A stretch of 64,000 nucleotides of DNA, taken from contig NZ_SSXE01000009.1 of the NCBI RefSeq assembly GCF_021699195.1, forward strand, positions 1 through 64,000. Direction: 5' to 3'. Position 1 is the stretch's first letter; every line of letters begins with the position of its first letter. The translations under genes and the position numbers were made by a program. Below, one piece after another: positions 53,379-62,300 of this stretch. The notes beneath the pieces are model-generated. The model was given only the letters and a program-made list of their open reading frames with translations. It was not told the origin of the DNA and made no database searches. The DNA comes from Nonomuraea sp. MG754425 (GTDB lineage Bacteria > Actinomycetota > Actinomycetes > Streptosporangiales > Streptosporangiaceae).

Positions 53379-54442
53379 GTGGGCAGCCGTACGACGACGA
53401 CACCGGCCAGTACGACGACACCGGTCAGCAGTTGTACACCGATTACGGTGTCATGCCGACGGCCGCCCAGATGGGGCCGCCCTCGTCGGGCATCTCCTTC
53501 AAGCCTGAGCATCTCAAGACGGTCGGCGACCAGCTCGATAATCACACGAAGCACTTCGACTCCTTGCAGGGCCGGTCAAATGACATGGGTGTCCCGTTAC
53601 CCGGCTTCGGGGTGATCGGCCTCGGGCTCGCCAAAGCTCATGACCAGGCGATCGAGCGCCAGTCCTTCGCCTTGGTCCAGGGCAAGAAGGCGTTGGAGAG
53701 CTGGAAGGAGGCGCTGAAGGCGGCCGACGAGAACTACCGGGAAGCCGAGGAGGAGAGCAGGCGGCGGATCCGGAAGTCAAACAACGGGCCGTTCGACGTA
53801 GAGCGGGGCGAGGAAGGGCCGGGGGCACCCGGAATCGACCTGCCCGACAGCCCCGGCATGCCGGACGCCGACCTGCCGGACGCCGACCTGCCGGACGCTG
53901 ACCTGCCCGGAACGGACCTGCCCGGGGGTGACGTGCCCGGCACGGATCTGCCGGGCGCCGATCTTCCGGACGGCGATCCTTCCGGTACCGGCCTGCCGGG
54001 CGGCGACCTGCCCGGGACGGACACACCGGGCACGGATCTGGGGAATCCCAACCTGTCGGCTGTCGATGAGCCGAACATGAAGGTCCCTGACATCGGCGCG
54101 ACACTCAACCCGGAGCAGGACAAGACCGGGCTCTCCTCGTTCGACCCCAACCAGCAGCTCGCCGGGCCGCCGAACGCCGACTCCCGTGCGGGCACCACGT
54201 GGGGCTCGCCGGGCAGCGGCGGAGTGGGCTCGACCGGCGCCAACGGTCCGCGGATGCCCGGCATGACCACGCCCGGCGCCATGACCGGCGGGATGCCGAT
54301 GATGCCCATGACACCCATGGCCGGCGCGGGCAACGGCACCGACGAACGCGACCGGGAAACGAACTCCCTGTTGTCGGAGGACGAAGGCGTGTGGGACGGG
54401 GACGAGGAGATCGCTCCCGAGATCATCGGCAAGGAGGCATAG
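53375..54442 (+). CDS. ESX substrate with DLPxx pentapeptide repeats
   Basis: The 355-residue product has an acidic N-terminus, a helical domain (~40-135, ISFKPEHLKTVGDQLDN to ADENYREAEEE), and about 20 tandem five-residue units of the form DLPGx or DLPDA (~155-230). A Pro/Gly/Met-rich region follows. It ends in SEDEGVWDGDEEIAPEIIG, the same tail pattern as its neighbours. There is no signal peptide. The gene lies between a PPE-like and a membrane WXG gene, with tight spacing on both sides, so it belongs to the esx operon. The repeat may form an extended rod in the cell wall; this is inference. Confidence 0.75.
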   Translation: MSGQPYDDDTGQYDDTGQQLYTDYGVMPTAAQMGPPSSGISFKPEHLKTVGDQLDNHTKHFDSLQGRSNDMGVPLPGFGVIGLGLAKAHDQAIERQSFALVQGKKALESWKEALKAADENYREAEEESRRRIRKSNNGPFDVERGEEGPGAPGIDLPDSPGMPDADLPDADLPDADLPGTDLPGGDVPGTDLPGADLPDGDPSGTGLPGGDLPGTDTPGTDLGNPNLSAVDEPNMKVPDIGATLNPEQDKTGLSSFDPNQQLAGPPNADSRAGTTWGSPGSGGVGSTGANGPRMPGMTTPGAMTGGMPMMPMTPMAGAGNGTDERDRETNSLLSEDEGVWDGDEEIAPEIIGKEA

Positions 54443-55204
54443 GTGAGCTACGAGGAGGGCAAATGGCTGTACGCCGCAGCACTCGGCACCGCGACCCTCG
54501 CGGCGGGCATGATCGGGAAGCCATGGGCCAAGTACGTGGTCCTCATGATCGGTGTCGTGATCTCCGACCCGGGCCGGATGTCCAGCTCGGCTGATGCGTG
54601 GCGGGGCACCGACGGCGGGAGTCCATCCGAGCTGACCCAGCTCGATGGTGAGCTCACCACCCTGAAGAACATGCTCGGGGAGTACTGGTCCGGACCCGCC
54701 TTCGAGGAATTCACCAAGGCCCACGAGAAATTCTCCGAGTCGCTCAAAAAGCTCGAAGAAACGCGGAACAGCACCGGTGAGGCCATCGATCAGAACGCGA
54801 GGTTGTATTACTGGGGGGCCATCACATGCACCGCCGTCGCGGGAGCCATGCTGGCCATCGGGCTGATAATGATGTTCCTCCGCCGCAACGTCTACGGCAA
54901 TTTAATCGCCCATGCGTTCAAGATTGAGGAGAAGATCGCCAGAACCTCGATCAAGGCGGCGAAAAATGTGCTGCTCAAGCTCGGCATCGGGGTCGGCGTC
55001 GTGGCCGGCCTGATGTATGTGGCCATTCAGCAGGCCGAGACCACCGGGAAGGCATTTCCTCTGGTGAAGGGGATACCGACCGCGATCGACTCGCTGAAGA
55101 CCGGCGCGCCGGAGTTCACCGACGCCACGATTCAGTACGACAAGCAGACAGGCCAGATCATCCCCAAGGTAGACGTCTCCTCCTTGCCGGGCGGCCTCGG
55201 CTGA
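54443..55204 (+). CDS. WXG100-like domain with membrane segments
   Basis: GTG 54443 directly follows the previous stop, with AAGGAGG at 54431-54437. The 253-residue product has a hydrophobic N-terminal segment (~10-42). A WXG100-like helical hairpin follows, with WSG (LGEYWSGPAFEEF). Then come two membrane segments (~122-148 and ~180-200) and a soluble C-terminal tail. Membrane anchoring of a WXG domain is unusual and suggests a structural or adaptor role at the ESX complex. It ends the plus-strand esx operon and converges with eccB. Confidence 0.75.
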   Translation: MSYEEGKWLYAAALGTATLAAGMIGKPWAKYVVLMIGVVISDPGRMSSSADAWRGTDGGSPSELTQLDGELTTLKNMLGEYWSGPAFEEFTKAHEKFSESLKKLEETRNSTGEAIDQNARLYYWGAITCTAVAGAMLAIGLIMMFLRRNVYGNLIAHAFKIEEKIARTSIKAAKNVLLKLGIGVGVVAGLMYVAIQQAETTGKAFPLVKGIPTAIDSLKTGAPEFTDATIQYDKQTGQIIPKVDVSSLPGGLG

Positions 55205-55216
55205 GCGCCGGCGGGC

Positions 55217-56647
55217 TCACCGGCTGGTGAGGCGGCCGGCGGACACCTCCGTGACAGGCTTCCGCGCGGCGGCCGGGTCGAGGAGCGGGCCCTCCGGGAT
55301 CAGTCGCAGCAGATGGGCCGGCAACGGAGCGACCTGGGCCGCGTCGTAACCCAGTTGGTCCACGACATCGGCGGAAGCCAGCCGGAACCGCTTGCCCCGG
55401 TCGGTGATGAGCGAATACTCCGTGATGCCGGTGACCTGCCCTTCTCCAGGCAGATGGCCGGCCAGCGCGGCCCTGCCAGGAGGGAGCAGCACCTGGTCGA
55501 CCAGGTCGGGCCCGCCGCCGCCCGACGGCTTCGGGATGGTCATGCTCGCGCCGGTCGTGAGCTGTGCCCGGACCGATCCGCCGGCCGTGTCGGCGTACAC
55601 CGCGCACAGCGGCGAAGACACCCCGGGGGTGCGGAAACGCGGCATGGCGGACGGCAGCCCGCCACCGAGAATGCGCCGGTCGGACGCCTTGGCGGCGTTG
55701 ACCGAGGCCGCGTCGACGGGGATCGGGCGCACGCGCCGGCTGCCGTACGCGGTCTTGGTGCCCGGGTCCTGGAGCAGCAGCGTTCCCTGAGTGTGGCTGA
55801 CGGGGGCGAGGCCGTCGGCGAGCAGTACGTACCAGCGTTCCGGCACGCCCGGGATGGAGGTCGTCCGGAAGATCTGCCCCACGCGCGCGGCTTCGCCGCC
55901 GGGGCCCGTCACCCGCAGGCCGCGCTGCGCAATCTCGGGCGCGGCGAAGTCGGGACCTGCGGGAATGGCGTTCACCCAGGACAGCGGCATCTTGCGCGGT
56001 GCCTGATCGGTGAGCCGGCGTACGTCCTTGCTGAGCATCCGATGGTTGTTCCACAGCACCCAGTCGTGCTGCCCGTCGTTGACGACCAGCGCGTCGCCGC
56101 CCACGGGGGTGCCGCCGACGTCGATCCCGCCCAGCAGCGTCACGTAGGGCCGGAGCACTCCGGTCGCATCGGCCTGTTCGACCACGCAGACCGTCCACGG
56201 CGATCTGATCATCTTCTCCGGCTTCGGCAGCGAGTCCGGCGCGCCCGGGATGCCGATCTCCTGCCCCCTGACCAGGCCGTCCAGCGACTCGGCCGACACC
56301 GTACGGACGTTGATCTCCTGGCTGTCCAGCAGCAGCCTGGCGGAGACGTAGTTCGCCACCGGCTGCAGCTTGCCGTCGCCCTGGTTGTAGACGTAGGAGG
56401 CGCCGGTCTCTTCCTCGATGAGCAACTGGCCGGCCTCGACGAGCTTGGTGGCCCCACCCGGGCTGAGCATGCCCCAGATCCCGAATCCGGCCATGATCAA
56501 CACCATGATGAGGATGCCCGCGAACGTCGCCACGTTATAGCGCCGCATCGGGGACTCCGGTAAATCGGGCTCACCCTGTAGCAGCGCCAGGCTCAGACGC
56601 CGGGCCATCATTTTGTGAGCCTGATAGAGGTCCTTACGGGTTTGCAC
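55217..56647 (-). CDS. eccB: ESX core component EccB
   Basis: GTG 56647 gives MQTRKDLYQAHKMMARRLSLALLQGE, the signature start of EccB; a TTG nine bases upstream is less likely. The 476-residue product has a short cytoplasmic N-terminus, one membrane helix (~40-62), and a large extracytoplasmic domain with repeated beta motifs, WTVCVVEQA, and a Cys pair (VCVVEQ and PLCAVY) expected to form a disulfide. EccB forms the periplasmic part of the ESX complex. It is convergent with 54443-55204 and divergent from the WXG gene at 56761. Confidence 0.95.
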   Translation of the reverse strand: MQTRKDLYQAHKMMARRLSLALLQGEPDLPESPMRRYNVATFAGILIMVLIMAGFGIWGMLSPGGATKLVEAGQLLIEEETGASYVYNQGDGKLQPVANYVSARLLLDSQEINVRTVSAESLDGLVRGQEIGIPGAPDSLPKPEKMIRSPWTVCVVEQADATGVLRPYVTLLGGIDVGGTPVGGDALVVNDGQHDWVLWNNHRMLSKDVRRLTDQAPRKMPLSWVNAIPAGPDFAAPEIAQRGLRVTGPGGEAARVGQIFRTTSIPGVPERWYVLLADGLAPVSHTQGTLLLQDPGTKTAYGSRRVRPIPVDAASVNAAKASDRRILGGGLPSAMPRFRTPGVSSPLCAVYADTAGGSVRAQLTTGASMTIPKPSGGGGPDLVDQVLLPPGRAALAGHLPGEGQVTGITEYSLITDRGKRFRLASADVVDQLGYDAAQVAPLPAHLLRLIPEGPLLDPAAARKPVTEVSAGRLTSR

Positions 56648-56669
56648 GACGACCAATATTACGCGGGTC

Positions 56670-56731
56670 GGCCAAGTAATTCATACCGGCAGACGGCTCA
56701 ATATCTGTACGGCTCGCAAGTGGCCAAGTAA
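56670..56731. promoter_or_regulatory. Direct repeat GGCCAAGTAA in the eccB divergent promoter region
   Basis: GGCCAAGTAA occurs at 56670-56679 and 56722-56731, exactly 52 bp apart, about five turns of B-DNA. Both copies lie in the 113-bp interval between eccB (minus) and the WXG gene at 56761 (plus), which is comparatively A+T-rich. They are candidates for binding by one regulator on one face of the DNA. Confidence 0.5.
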
Positions 56732-56760
56732 GATCTTGACCAACCGGATGTGGAGGTTTC

Positions 56761-57177
56761 ATGGCACCGACGAACAACAGTTGGCATTTGGAGCCGAGCT
56801 GGCCCGGATTGGTGACCGAACGAGACGGGGTCACGTATAACCCGGAGGGTCTCGTCGTCATTGCCGACGCGCTGCGGAGGTCCACGATGTCCATCACCGG
56901 CTCCGGCTCCTATCCGGACGTGGAGGCGCAGCGCGAGATGGTGAAGATATTCGCCAACAATCTGGTGGAGGAGGCGGGTGAGTACGGCTGGAAGGGCGGC
57001 CCCGGCTGGGTGGGGGAGTGGAACGGCGGCCTGACCTTCGCCGAGGCCCTGGTGCAGAGCAACGAGGAGTTGATCAACGTCTACCGGGAGGTCAACGACA
57101 AGCTCATGACCGCGATCTCCCTGATCGAGGCGGGTGCGGGCACCTACAAGCGTGCGGATGCGGCGAACGAGGCTTAG
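56761..57177 (+). CDS. WXG/PE-like ESX substrate with YxxxD export motif
   Basis: The 138-residue product begins MAPTNNSWHLEPSWPG. It is helical, has GEWNGG (WXG-like turn with W at ~88), and ends in GAGTYKRADAANEA, with the ESX export motif YKRAD (YxxxD). GGAGG precedes ATG 56761. It is a paralogue of the 51628 protein and lies 2 bp before a PPE-like gene. A co-exported pair is inferred. Confidence 0.8.
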   Translation: MAPTNNSWHLEPSWPGLVTERDGVTYNPEGLVVIADALRRSTMSITGSGSYPDVEAQREMVKIFANNLVEEAGEYGWKGGPGWVGEWNGGLTFAEALVQSNEELINVYREVNDKLMTAISLIEAGAGTYKRADAANEA

Positions 57178-57179
57178 AG

Positions 57180-58472
57180 ATGGCAAATGATCAGGTGGAT
57201 GCGCGCCCCATCAAGCTCGAAGGGGGCACCTCCTTCTCCGTCAACGACGACGGCCGCAGTGTCGCGGAGATCGAGAACCTCATCCGGTTCCTCCAGCCGG
57301 TGTGCGTTCAGCGCACGGCCGCGTCCTACCTGGCCGCCGCGGAGAAGCTCTCCTGGCTGAACGACGTCCTGGTGTCACAGGCGACCGAGATGGCCAAGGT
57401 CTGGGAGGGGCCGTCCTCGGTGGAGGCGCAGCAAGCTCTGCGTACGCTGCACGCCACCATTCGCGAGCTCGCGACGAGGTTCAAGGAAGTGGGCGGGCCG
57501 CTGGAGTGGCTGGGCAAGCGGCTCTTGGAGCATCAGGACTTCGTGAAGAACCAGTCCGGGGCGTGGAGCGACAACACCTTCACCTTTGACGACAGCATGC
57601 GCAAGCGCGTCATCACGATGGACAAGGGCGTGCGGATGGGCTCGCAGGACGAGATGGCCGGCCAGCATCTGCGGCTGCTCAACGACGACCTGCTCAAGGT
57701 CTACGAGCAGTGGCCGACACACGTCCAGAAGGTCTTGCCGGACATCAAGCCGCCCGCGCTTCCCGACCCTGACCTGCCGGCGCAGGAGGATATCGACAAC
57801 CACGAGGTTCCGCCGGTCACCGGCACCACGTCGGCGGGCGACTTCGAGAGTCCCGGCATCGGGGACATCGGCGGCCCTCCGCTCACGGACCTGGAGGGGA
57901 CCGGCCCCCCTGGCAGCGTGCTCACCCCGGCCGGCGCCTACCCGGACGGCGCCGTCGACGCGGGCGGCACCGGCTCGGACGGCCGTTACCCTGACGCCGC
58001 CTATCCCGACGGCACGATCCCGGGCACCGGCTCTCCGGACGGAACCGGTCCGGACGCCTCCGCCCTCGACGGCACCGGCCCGAACGCCGGCCCGGACCTG
58101 CCCGCCGACCCCGGAACACCGGGCACCGGCGGGCTGAACACCTCCGATCCGCGCACCACCCTGGAGGACTTCCAGCGTCCGGCCAACTGGGATCCGAGCA
58201 CCTCCCCGCCGCACGCCACCTCGCCCTACGCCACGCCGGGCACCGGCACCGGGCCCGGGACGGGCGCCGGCAACACCGCGGGCATGGGCGGCCTCCCGCT
58301 CAATGCCAGATCGGCCGCCGCGACCGGTAACCGCATGCCGTTCATCCCGATGGGCGGAGCGGGCGCGGCCCACAACGAGTCGGAGGAGAAGGAGAACAAC
58401 ACCTGGCTGCACGAGGACGACGACGTCTGGGGCGGCGACGCCGACGACGCCGTCTCCGACCGGATCGGCTAA
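57180..58472 (+). CDS. PPE-like ESX substrate with low-complexity tail
   Basis: ATG 57180 follows the previous stop by two bases. The 430-residue product has a helical N-terminal domain (~1-190) with a WEG turn (TEMAKVWEGPSSVEAQQAL). Its C-terminal half is rich in Pro, Gly, Asp and Thr, with repeated PDGT/GTGP units. The tail EDDDVWGGDADDAVSDRIG matches the tail pattern of the 52008 and 53375 proteins. It converges with the accessory gene 58469-58870, sharing 4 bp. It is probably a secreted partner of the 56761 protein. Confidence 0.8.
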   Translation: MANDQVDARPIKLEGGTSFSVNDDGRSVAEIENLIRFLQPVCVQRTAASYLAAAEKLSWLNDVLVSQATEMAKVWEGPSSVEAQQALRTLHATIRELATRFKEVGGPLEWLGKRLLEHQDFVKNQSGAWSDNTFTFDDSMRKRVITMDKGVRMGSQDEMAGQHLRLLNDDLLKVYEQWPTHVQKVLPDIKPPALPDPDLPAQEDIDNHEVPPVTGTTSAGDFESPGIGDIGGPPLTDLEGTGPPGSVLTPAGAYPDGAVDAGGTGSDGRYPDAAYPDGTIPGTGSPDGTGPDASALDGTGPNAGPDLPADPGTPGTGGLNTSDPRTTLEDFQRPANWDPSTSPPHATSPYATPGTGTGPGTGAGNTAGMGGLPLNARSAAATGNRMPFIPMGGAGAAHNESEEKENNTWLHEDDDVWGGDADDAVSDRIG

Positions 58473-58870
58473 CCGGGAGAGGACCCGCGCAGCTTTCGTA
58501 CGATCTGCTCGGCGACGGCCTGGTCCACGGCCGGGCACCGGTAGCTCTGCGCGACGATGTGCGCGCAGAGCTCCTCGTCCGGCCGGATCCCGTGCTCCTC
58601 CAGGTAGTAGGTGACGCTGTCGGTCCAGACCCAGGTCCCGTCGGTCCGGAAGCTGAGCGGCACCACCCTGCCCCGCGCCGGGTCGAGCCGGTCGAGGTCC
58701 AGGCTCGCCGTCGACAGGATCGCGGCGCCTGCCTGGAGATAACCGGCTGTCCGCGGGTCGCGCACCCGCGGGTGGTCGGGCCGGAAGTACGGCCCGCCGT
58801 CCCTGACGCCGTCGAAGACCCTGGCCACCGAGATCTCCGCGACGATCTCCGCCGCTCTGAGCCCGCTCAT
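58469..58870 (-). CDS. Unknown small protein after the giant effector gene; possible immunity protein
   Basis: From ATG 58870 the product has 133 residues: AEIVAEISVARVFDGVRDG, FRPDHPRVRDPRTAGYLQAGA, FRTDGTWVWTDSVTYYLEEHG and AVAEQIVRKLRGS. There is no signal peptide or membrane segment. I do not recognise a named family, though similar proteins are, to my memory, found as hypothetical proteins in actinomycetes. Its start overlaps the stop of the preceding gene (ATGA), which in turn overlaps the giant gene, so the three are translationally coupled. A dedicated immunity or chaperone role is inferred from this coupling only. Confidence 0.65.
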   Translation of the reverse strand: MSGLRAAEIVAEISVARVFDGVRDGGPYFRPDHPRVRDPRTAGYLQAGAAILSTASLDLDRLDPARGRVVPLSFRTDGTWVWTDSVTYYLEEHGIRPDEELCAHIVAQSYRCPAVDQAVAEQIVRKLRGSSPG

Positions 58871-59328
58871 ACGGCCCGCACCTGGACGAAGCCCGCCCGG
58901 CCGAGGCTCGACAGCAACGAGGGCTCGTCCGTGGGGTCGATCCAGATGATCTCGCCGGTCGGTCTCGGCGGAGGGCAGCGGGTGGTGACGAGGACGAGTG
59001 CCACGTCCGCGTTCCAGTGCGCCACGGACGGCGGCTGCGCACGGTCGGCCAGGAGCACCGCCCGCTCCTCGTCGGTGCAGCCGCCGAACGGGCCCTCGGC
59101 CGCCAGCGCCGCCTGGAGCCGCGCGGCGGCGGCGAGCGCGAAACGTTCCCGGTCCGCGAACGTGCCCGCATATTCGGGGATCAGTTCGGCGATCAGTTCG
59201 GCGGGCTCGTCTCCGTAGATCCGCCACCAGCCGTCGACGACCTCGTAGGCGTACGGGGAGCCGTCGGCTTTCACCGGCTGGGGTGGCGGAGCCTCGGCAG
59301 CGGAGGTGTTCCTGACGCGTACGCTCAT
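58867..59328 (-). CDS. Unknown small protein coupled to the giant effector gene
   Basis: ATG 59328 (MSVRVRNTSAAEAPP) overlaps the giant gene's stop (ATGA); an ATG at 59340 is also possible. The 153-residue product has a Pro-rich N-terminus and a folded part with YEVVDGWWRIYGDEPAELIAE, ERFALAAAARLQAALAAEG and EIIWIDPTDEPSLLSSLG. There is no export signal. The family is not recognised. Strict overlap with both neighbours suggests a fixed stoichiometry with the giant protein, as for an immunity or adaptor protein. Confidence 0.65.
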   Translation of the reverse strand: MSVRVRNTSAAEAPPPQPVKADGSPYAYEVVDGWWRIYGDEPAELIAELIPEYAGTFADRERFALAAAARLQAALAAEGPFGGCTDEERAVLLADRAQPPSVAHWNADVALVLVTTRCPPPRPTGEIIWIDPTDEPSLLSSLGRAGFVQVRAV

Positions 59329-62300
59329 CTCGGTTCCCATCGTCCGTCGTCGGAGGCCGCCTGCCACTGGGTGATCGCGAACAGGGCGGTCAGTTGTTCC
59401 TTGTCGGCCCGGCGGGTGAACAGGGTGTTCACCATGTCGATGAAGGAGGCCGCGTCCTGTTCCGGGCTCGCATCGTGTTCGAGGTGGATGCCGAGCTGAT
59501 CGCGTGGCGGCAGGTACTCCCCGCCGTGGAGGGCGTAGTTCACCATGGCCACGGCGAGTTTGATCCGGGCCTGGATGATCGAGGGGTCCAGGTGCCCGTC
59601 GTTGTGGCGGAACTCGACGTGGTCGTTGTCCGTGCCGACGACGCTGGACAGGTTGAGCGCGGCGGGACGGCCGTTGGCGGAGCGCAACGTCGCCGCGGAG
59701 GCGTCGGCGGCGCCGGGGAGATCGTTGGGCCGGCACGCGTGGTAGGGCCGGTGCATCCCGTAAGGATCCCGGGGATCCTGCCCCAGCCGGAACAGGACGT
59801 CCTCGTAGCCGTAGTAGAGCGTCAGCAGCCGGTGCAGCGCGTTCACGTCGGTGCCGAGGCGGGGGGCGCCGACATGGATGTGCCCGCCGGCGTCCGGGGT
59901 GATCTCGCCGCCGTGTGATCGGATGATCTCGGTGATCAGCGGCAGCTCCGCCCACGTCTGTCCGGTGTCGCGCAGGATGCCGGTGATGAACTCGCCGCCG
60001 AGATGATCGCCGATGCTCTCCCACTCCATATGTGAGCGGCCGTTCACCCAGGCGGGCGCGCGGTGGTGCGGGAACACCTCCGGGCTCGCGGCGAGCCCGG
60101 CCCGGTGCAGCTCGCGGGCCATCGTGGCGATGTCCTCGTGCCAGGCCGCCAGGTCCCCGCCCACGTGGGTGAACTCCAGTTCCAGCCCGAACGCCAGGTC
60201 CAGGCCGATCGCGTCGTGTGTCAGGTACGGCACGATGGACGCGACGTCCGCACCGTCCGCCAGTCGCCGGGTGGCGTCCTGGACGATCGCGTCGTGGTCG
60301 TCGAAGTCCCAGCCGAAGTGGTGCTGGGTCCGCGTGGGCGCGGGCGCCGCCGGGGCGATCAGCGAGACCTCGCCCTTGGCGTGCATGCCGATGTGGTAGA
60401 GCCGGTCCAGCGCCACGTCGTAGGAGACCTGGCGCCCGTAGTGCTCGTAGAAGGGACGTAACGACTGCATGATCTCGGTGAGTACGTCCACGTCCTGCCG
60501 GCTCAGCGGGTTGTCGACCCACACGGCGGCGCCGTCGGCGTTTCGCGCGACGAAGTTGCCCCAGAGAGCTGGGCCCAGCACCAGGGACCGCGGGGGCCGG
60601 ACGGGATGAGAGCGGCCATGGTCGAAGCCGGCCAGGCCGCGCTCCGTCAGCTTCAGGTTGCCGTCGTTGTGCCGGTCGTTGTTGACGATCAGCAGGTCGA
60701 GCAGCTCGATCAAGATCGCACCCCGGACGTTCCGCACGCTGGTGCCGGGAAGGGAGAAGCCTTGGAGGTACTCCATGAAGACCACCTTCGGGTCCGACGG
60801 GTGCCCGACGACGACGGGGACGTCGGCGCCGATGAGCCGCCCCACCAGCGCCCCGAGGATCTCGGCCTTGACCTTTTCGGCATCTGTCCGCTTCTGTACG
60901 ACTTCGACGCCGTCCACGCTGAGATGCGACACGGTGCCGTCCACGCCCTGTTCCGGGAACAACTGCCAGTCACTCAGCAGGGCGGACAGCGCGCCTTCGA
61001 CCAGGGACGGAGGCAGGCCACGCTGGTGAGCGACCGGTGCTGACGGAACCATGGCCGGCCGGTCGGGCGCTGCCACCGGCGCCGCCGGGTGAGCCTGGAG
61101 CCACTGGCCGTTGTCGTCGCGCGGAAAGATCGGCCGGCCGTCCGGGGTGTACTCCTGCACCGCCGCGGTGTGCGCTGCTCTGTCGGCGCCGATGTAGACG
61201 ATCTCGTCGCCGGCGAGGATCGAGCGGCCGGTGTGGTCCGCCAGCTCCTGCAGCACCGCCGGGTTCCGCGCCGTCTCGCAGCCCAGGATGCGTATCCACG
61301 CGCCGGGCTCGCCGATCACGCGCGGGTCGTGGGCGAGCATGGTGGCCAGGTCGGCCGCGCTGAGCCGTTCGGAGCCGATGAGGAATCCGGTGCCGTCGCC
61401 GGCGATCGCCACCTCGATGATGCCCGTGGAACGCCGCAGCAGGCGCGGATCGGCCGTCGGCATGACCGAGGAGCTCTCGTCGCGATACCAGATGCCTGCG
61501 GTGACCTCCTGACGATGGTCGAAGATCAGGTCCCGGTGCCGGCTGCTCAGCGGTGGTGCGGGGATCCGGCCGGCCGCGCCGGCGGGCACGTCACCGGGCA
61601 CACCACCGGGCCTGACGCTCGCGAGGGCCGGCGGCTGGACGCTGCGCCCAGGGCGTGCGTTCCCGGTGACCTGCGTTGACGGGGTGTCCGGCAGCGCCGC
61701 CAGCGCGGGACCGAGCCAGGCCCGGAGCTGTTGCGCGGCGGCGGCCGAGGTGTCGGCGGGCAGGAAGATCCGCAGGTCTCCCGGCGACCGGCCGGGGCCG
61801 TCGATGCGCAGGTGGCCGCGTGGGGTGGTCTCGATCGGGCCGTCGGCGGCCAGCACGGTCCGGCCGGTGAACCGGGCGAGGTTCTGCGCGAAGGCCGTGC
61901 TTCCGTCGTGGGGGCCGGTGAGCAGGATCGCGGCGTTCGGCGGCAGGCTGGGAGAGTTCAGCAGCATCGCCGCGATCACCTCGGCCGGGACAGTCCGGCC
62001 GCCGACCGTCATCCCCTGCTCGGAGTAACTTCCCTCGACCACGAAGGCGCCGTCCATACGACGTGTCACGGGGCGCGTGTCGTCCGAGCCGCTGCGGACG
62101 CGCACCCCCGCTCGAGTCTCGCTGACCGCCCGGTGGAGCCGCGGCGCCAGGTTCCGCGCCAGGTCGGGGGTGAGCTCGATCGTTGGCGTGACCACCGGCT
62201 CGGTCCTGGTCCGAGCGGGCTGCTGGACGAGGACGTAGTGCGTCTCGCCGCCATCGGTGGTCAGCACGGCCGTCACGGCGAATCGGGCACCGGATCTGAA

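Noticed and set aside
53830-54050. Possible CRISPR-like or DNA-level tandem repeat
   Set aside because: The periodicity comes from codons for the DLPxx protein repeat; there are no spacers of uniform length and no cas genes.
57375-59171. 598-codon minus-strand frame spanning the PPE-like gene and accessory genes
   Set aside because: It crosses three better-supported genes, is highly repetitive because it is antisense to Gly/Pro-rich coding sequence, and shows no domain.
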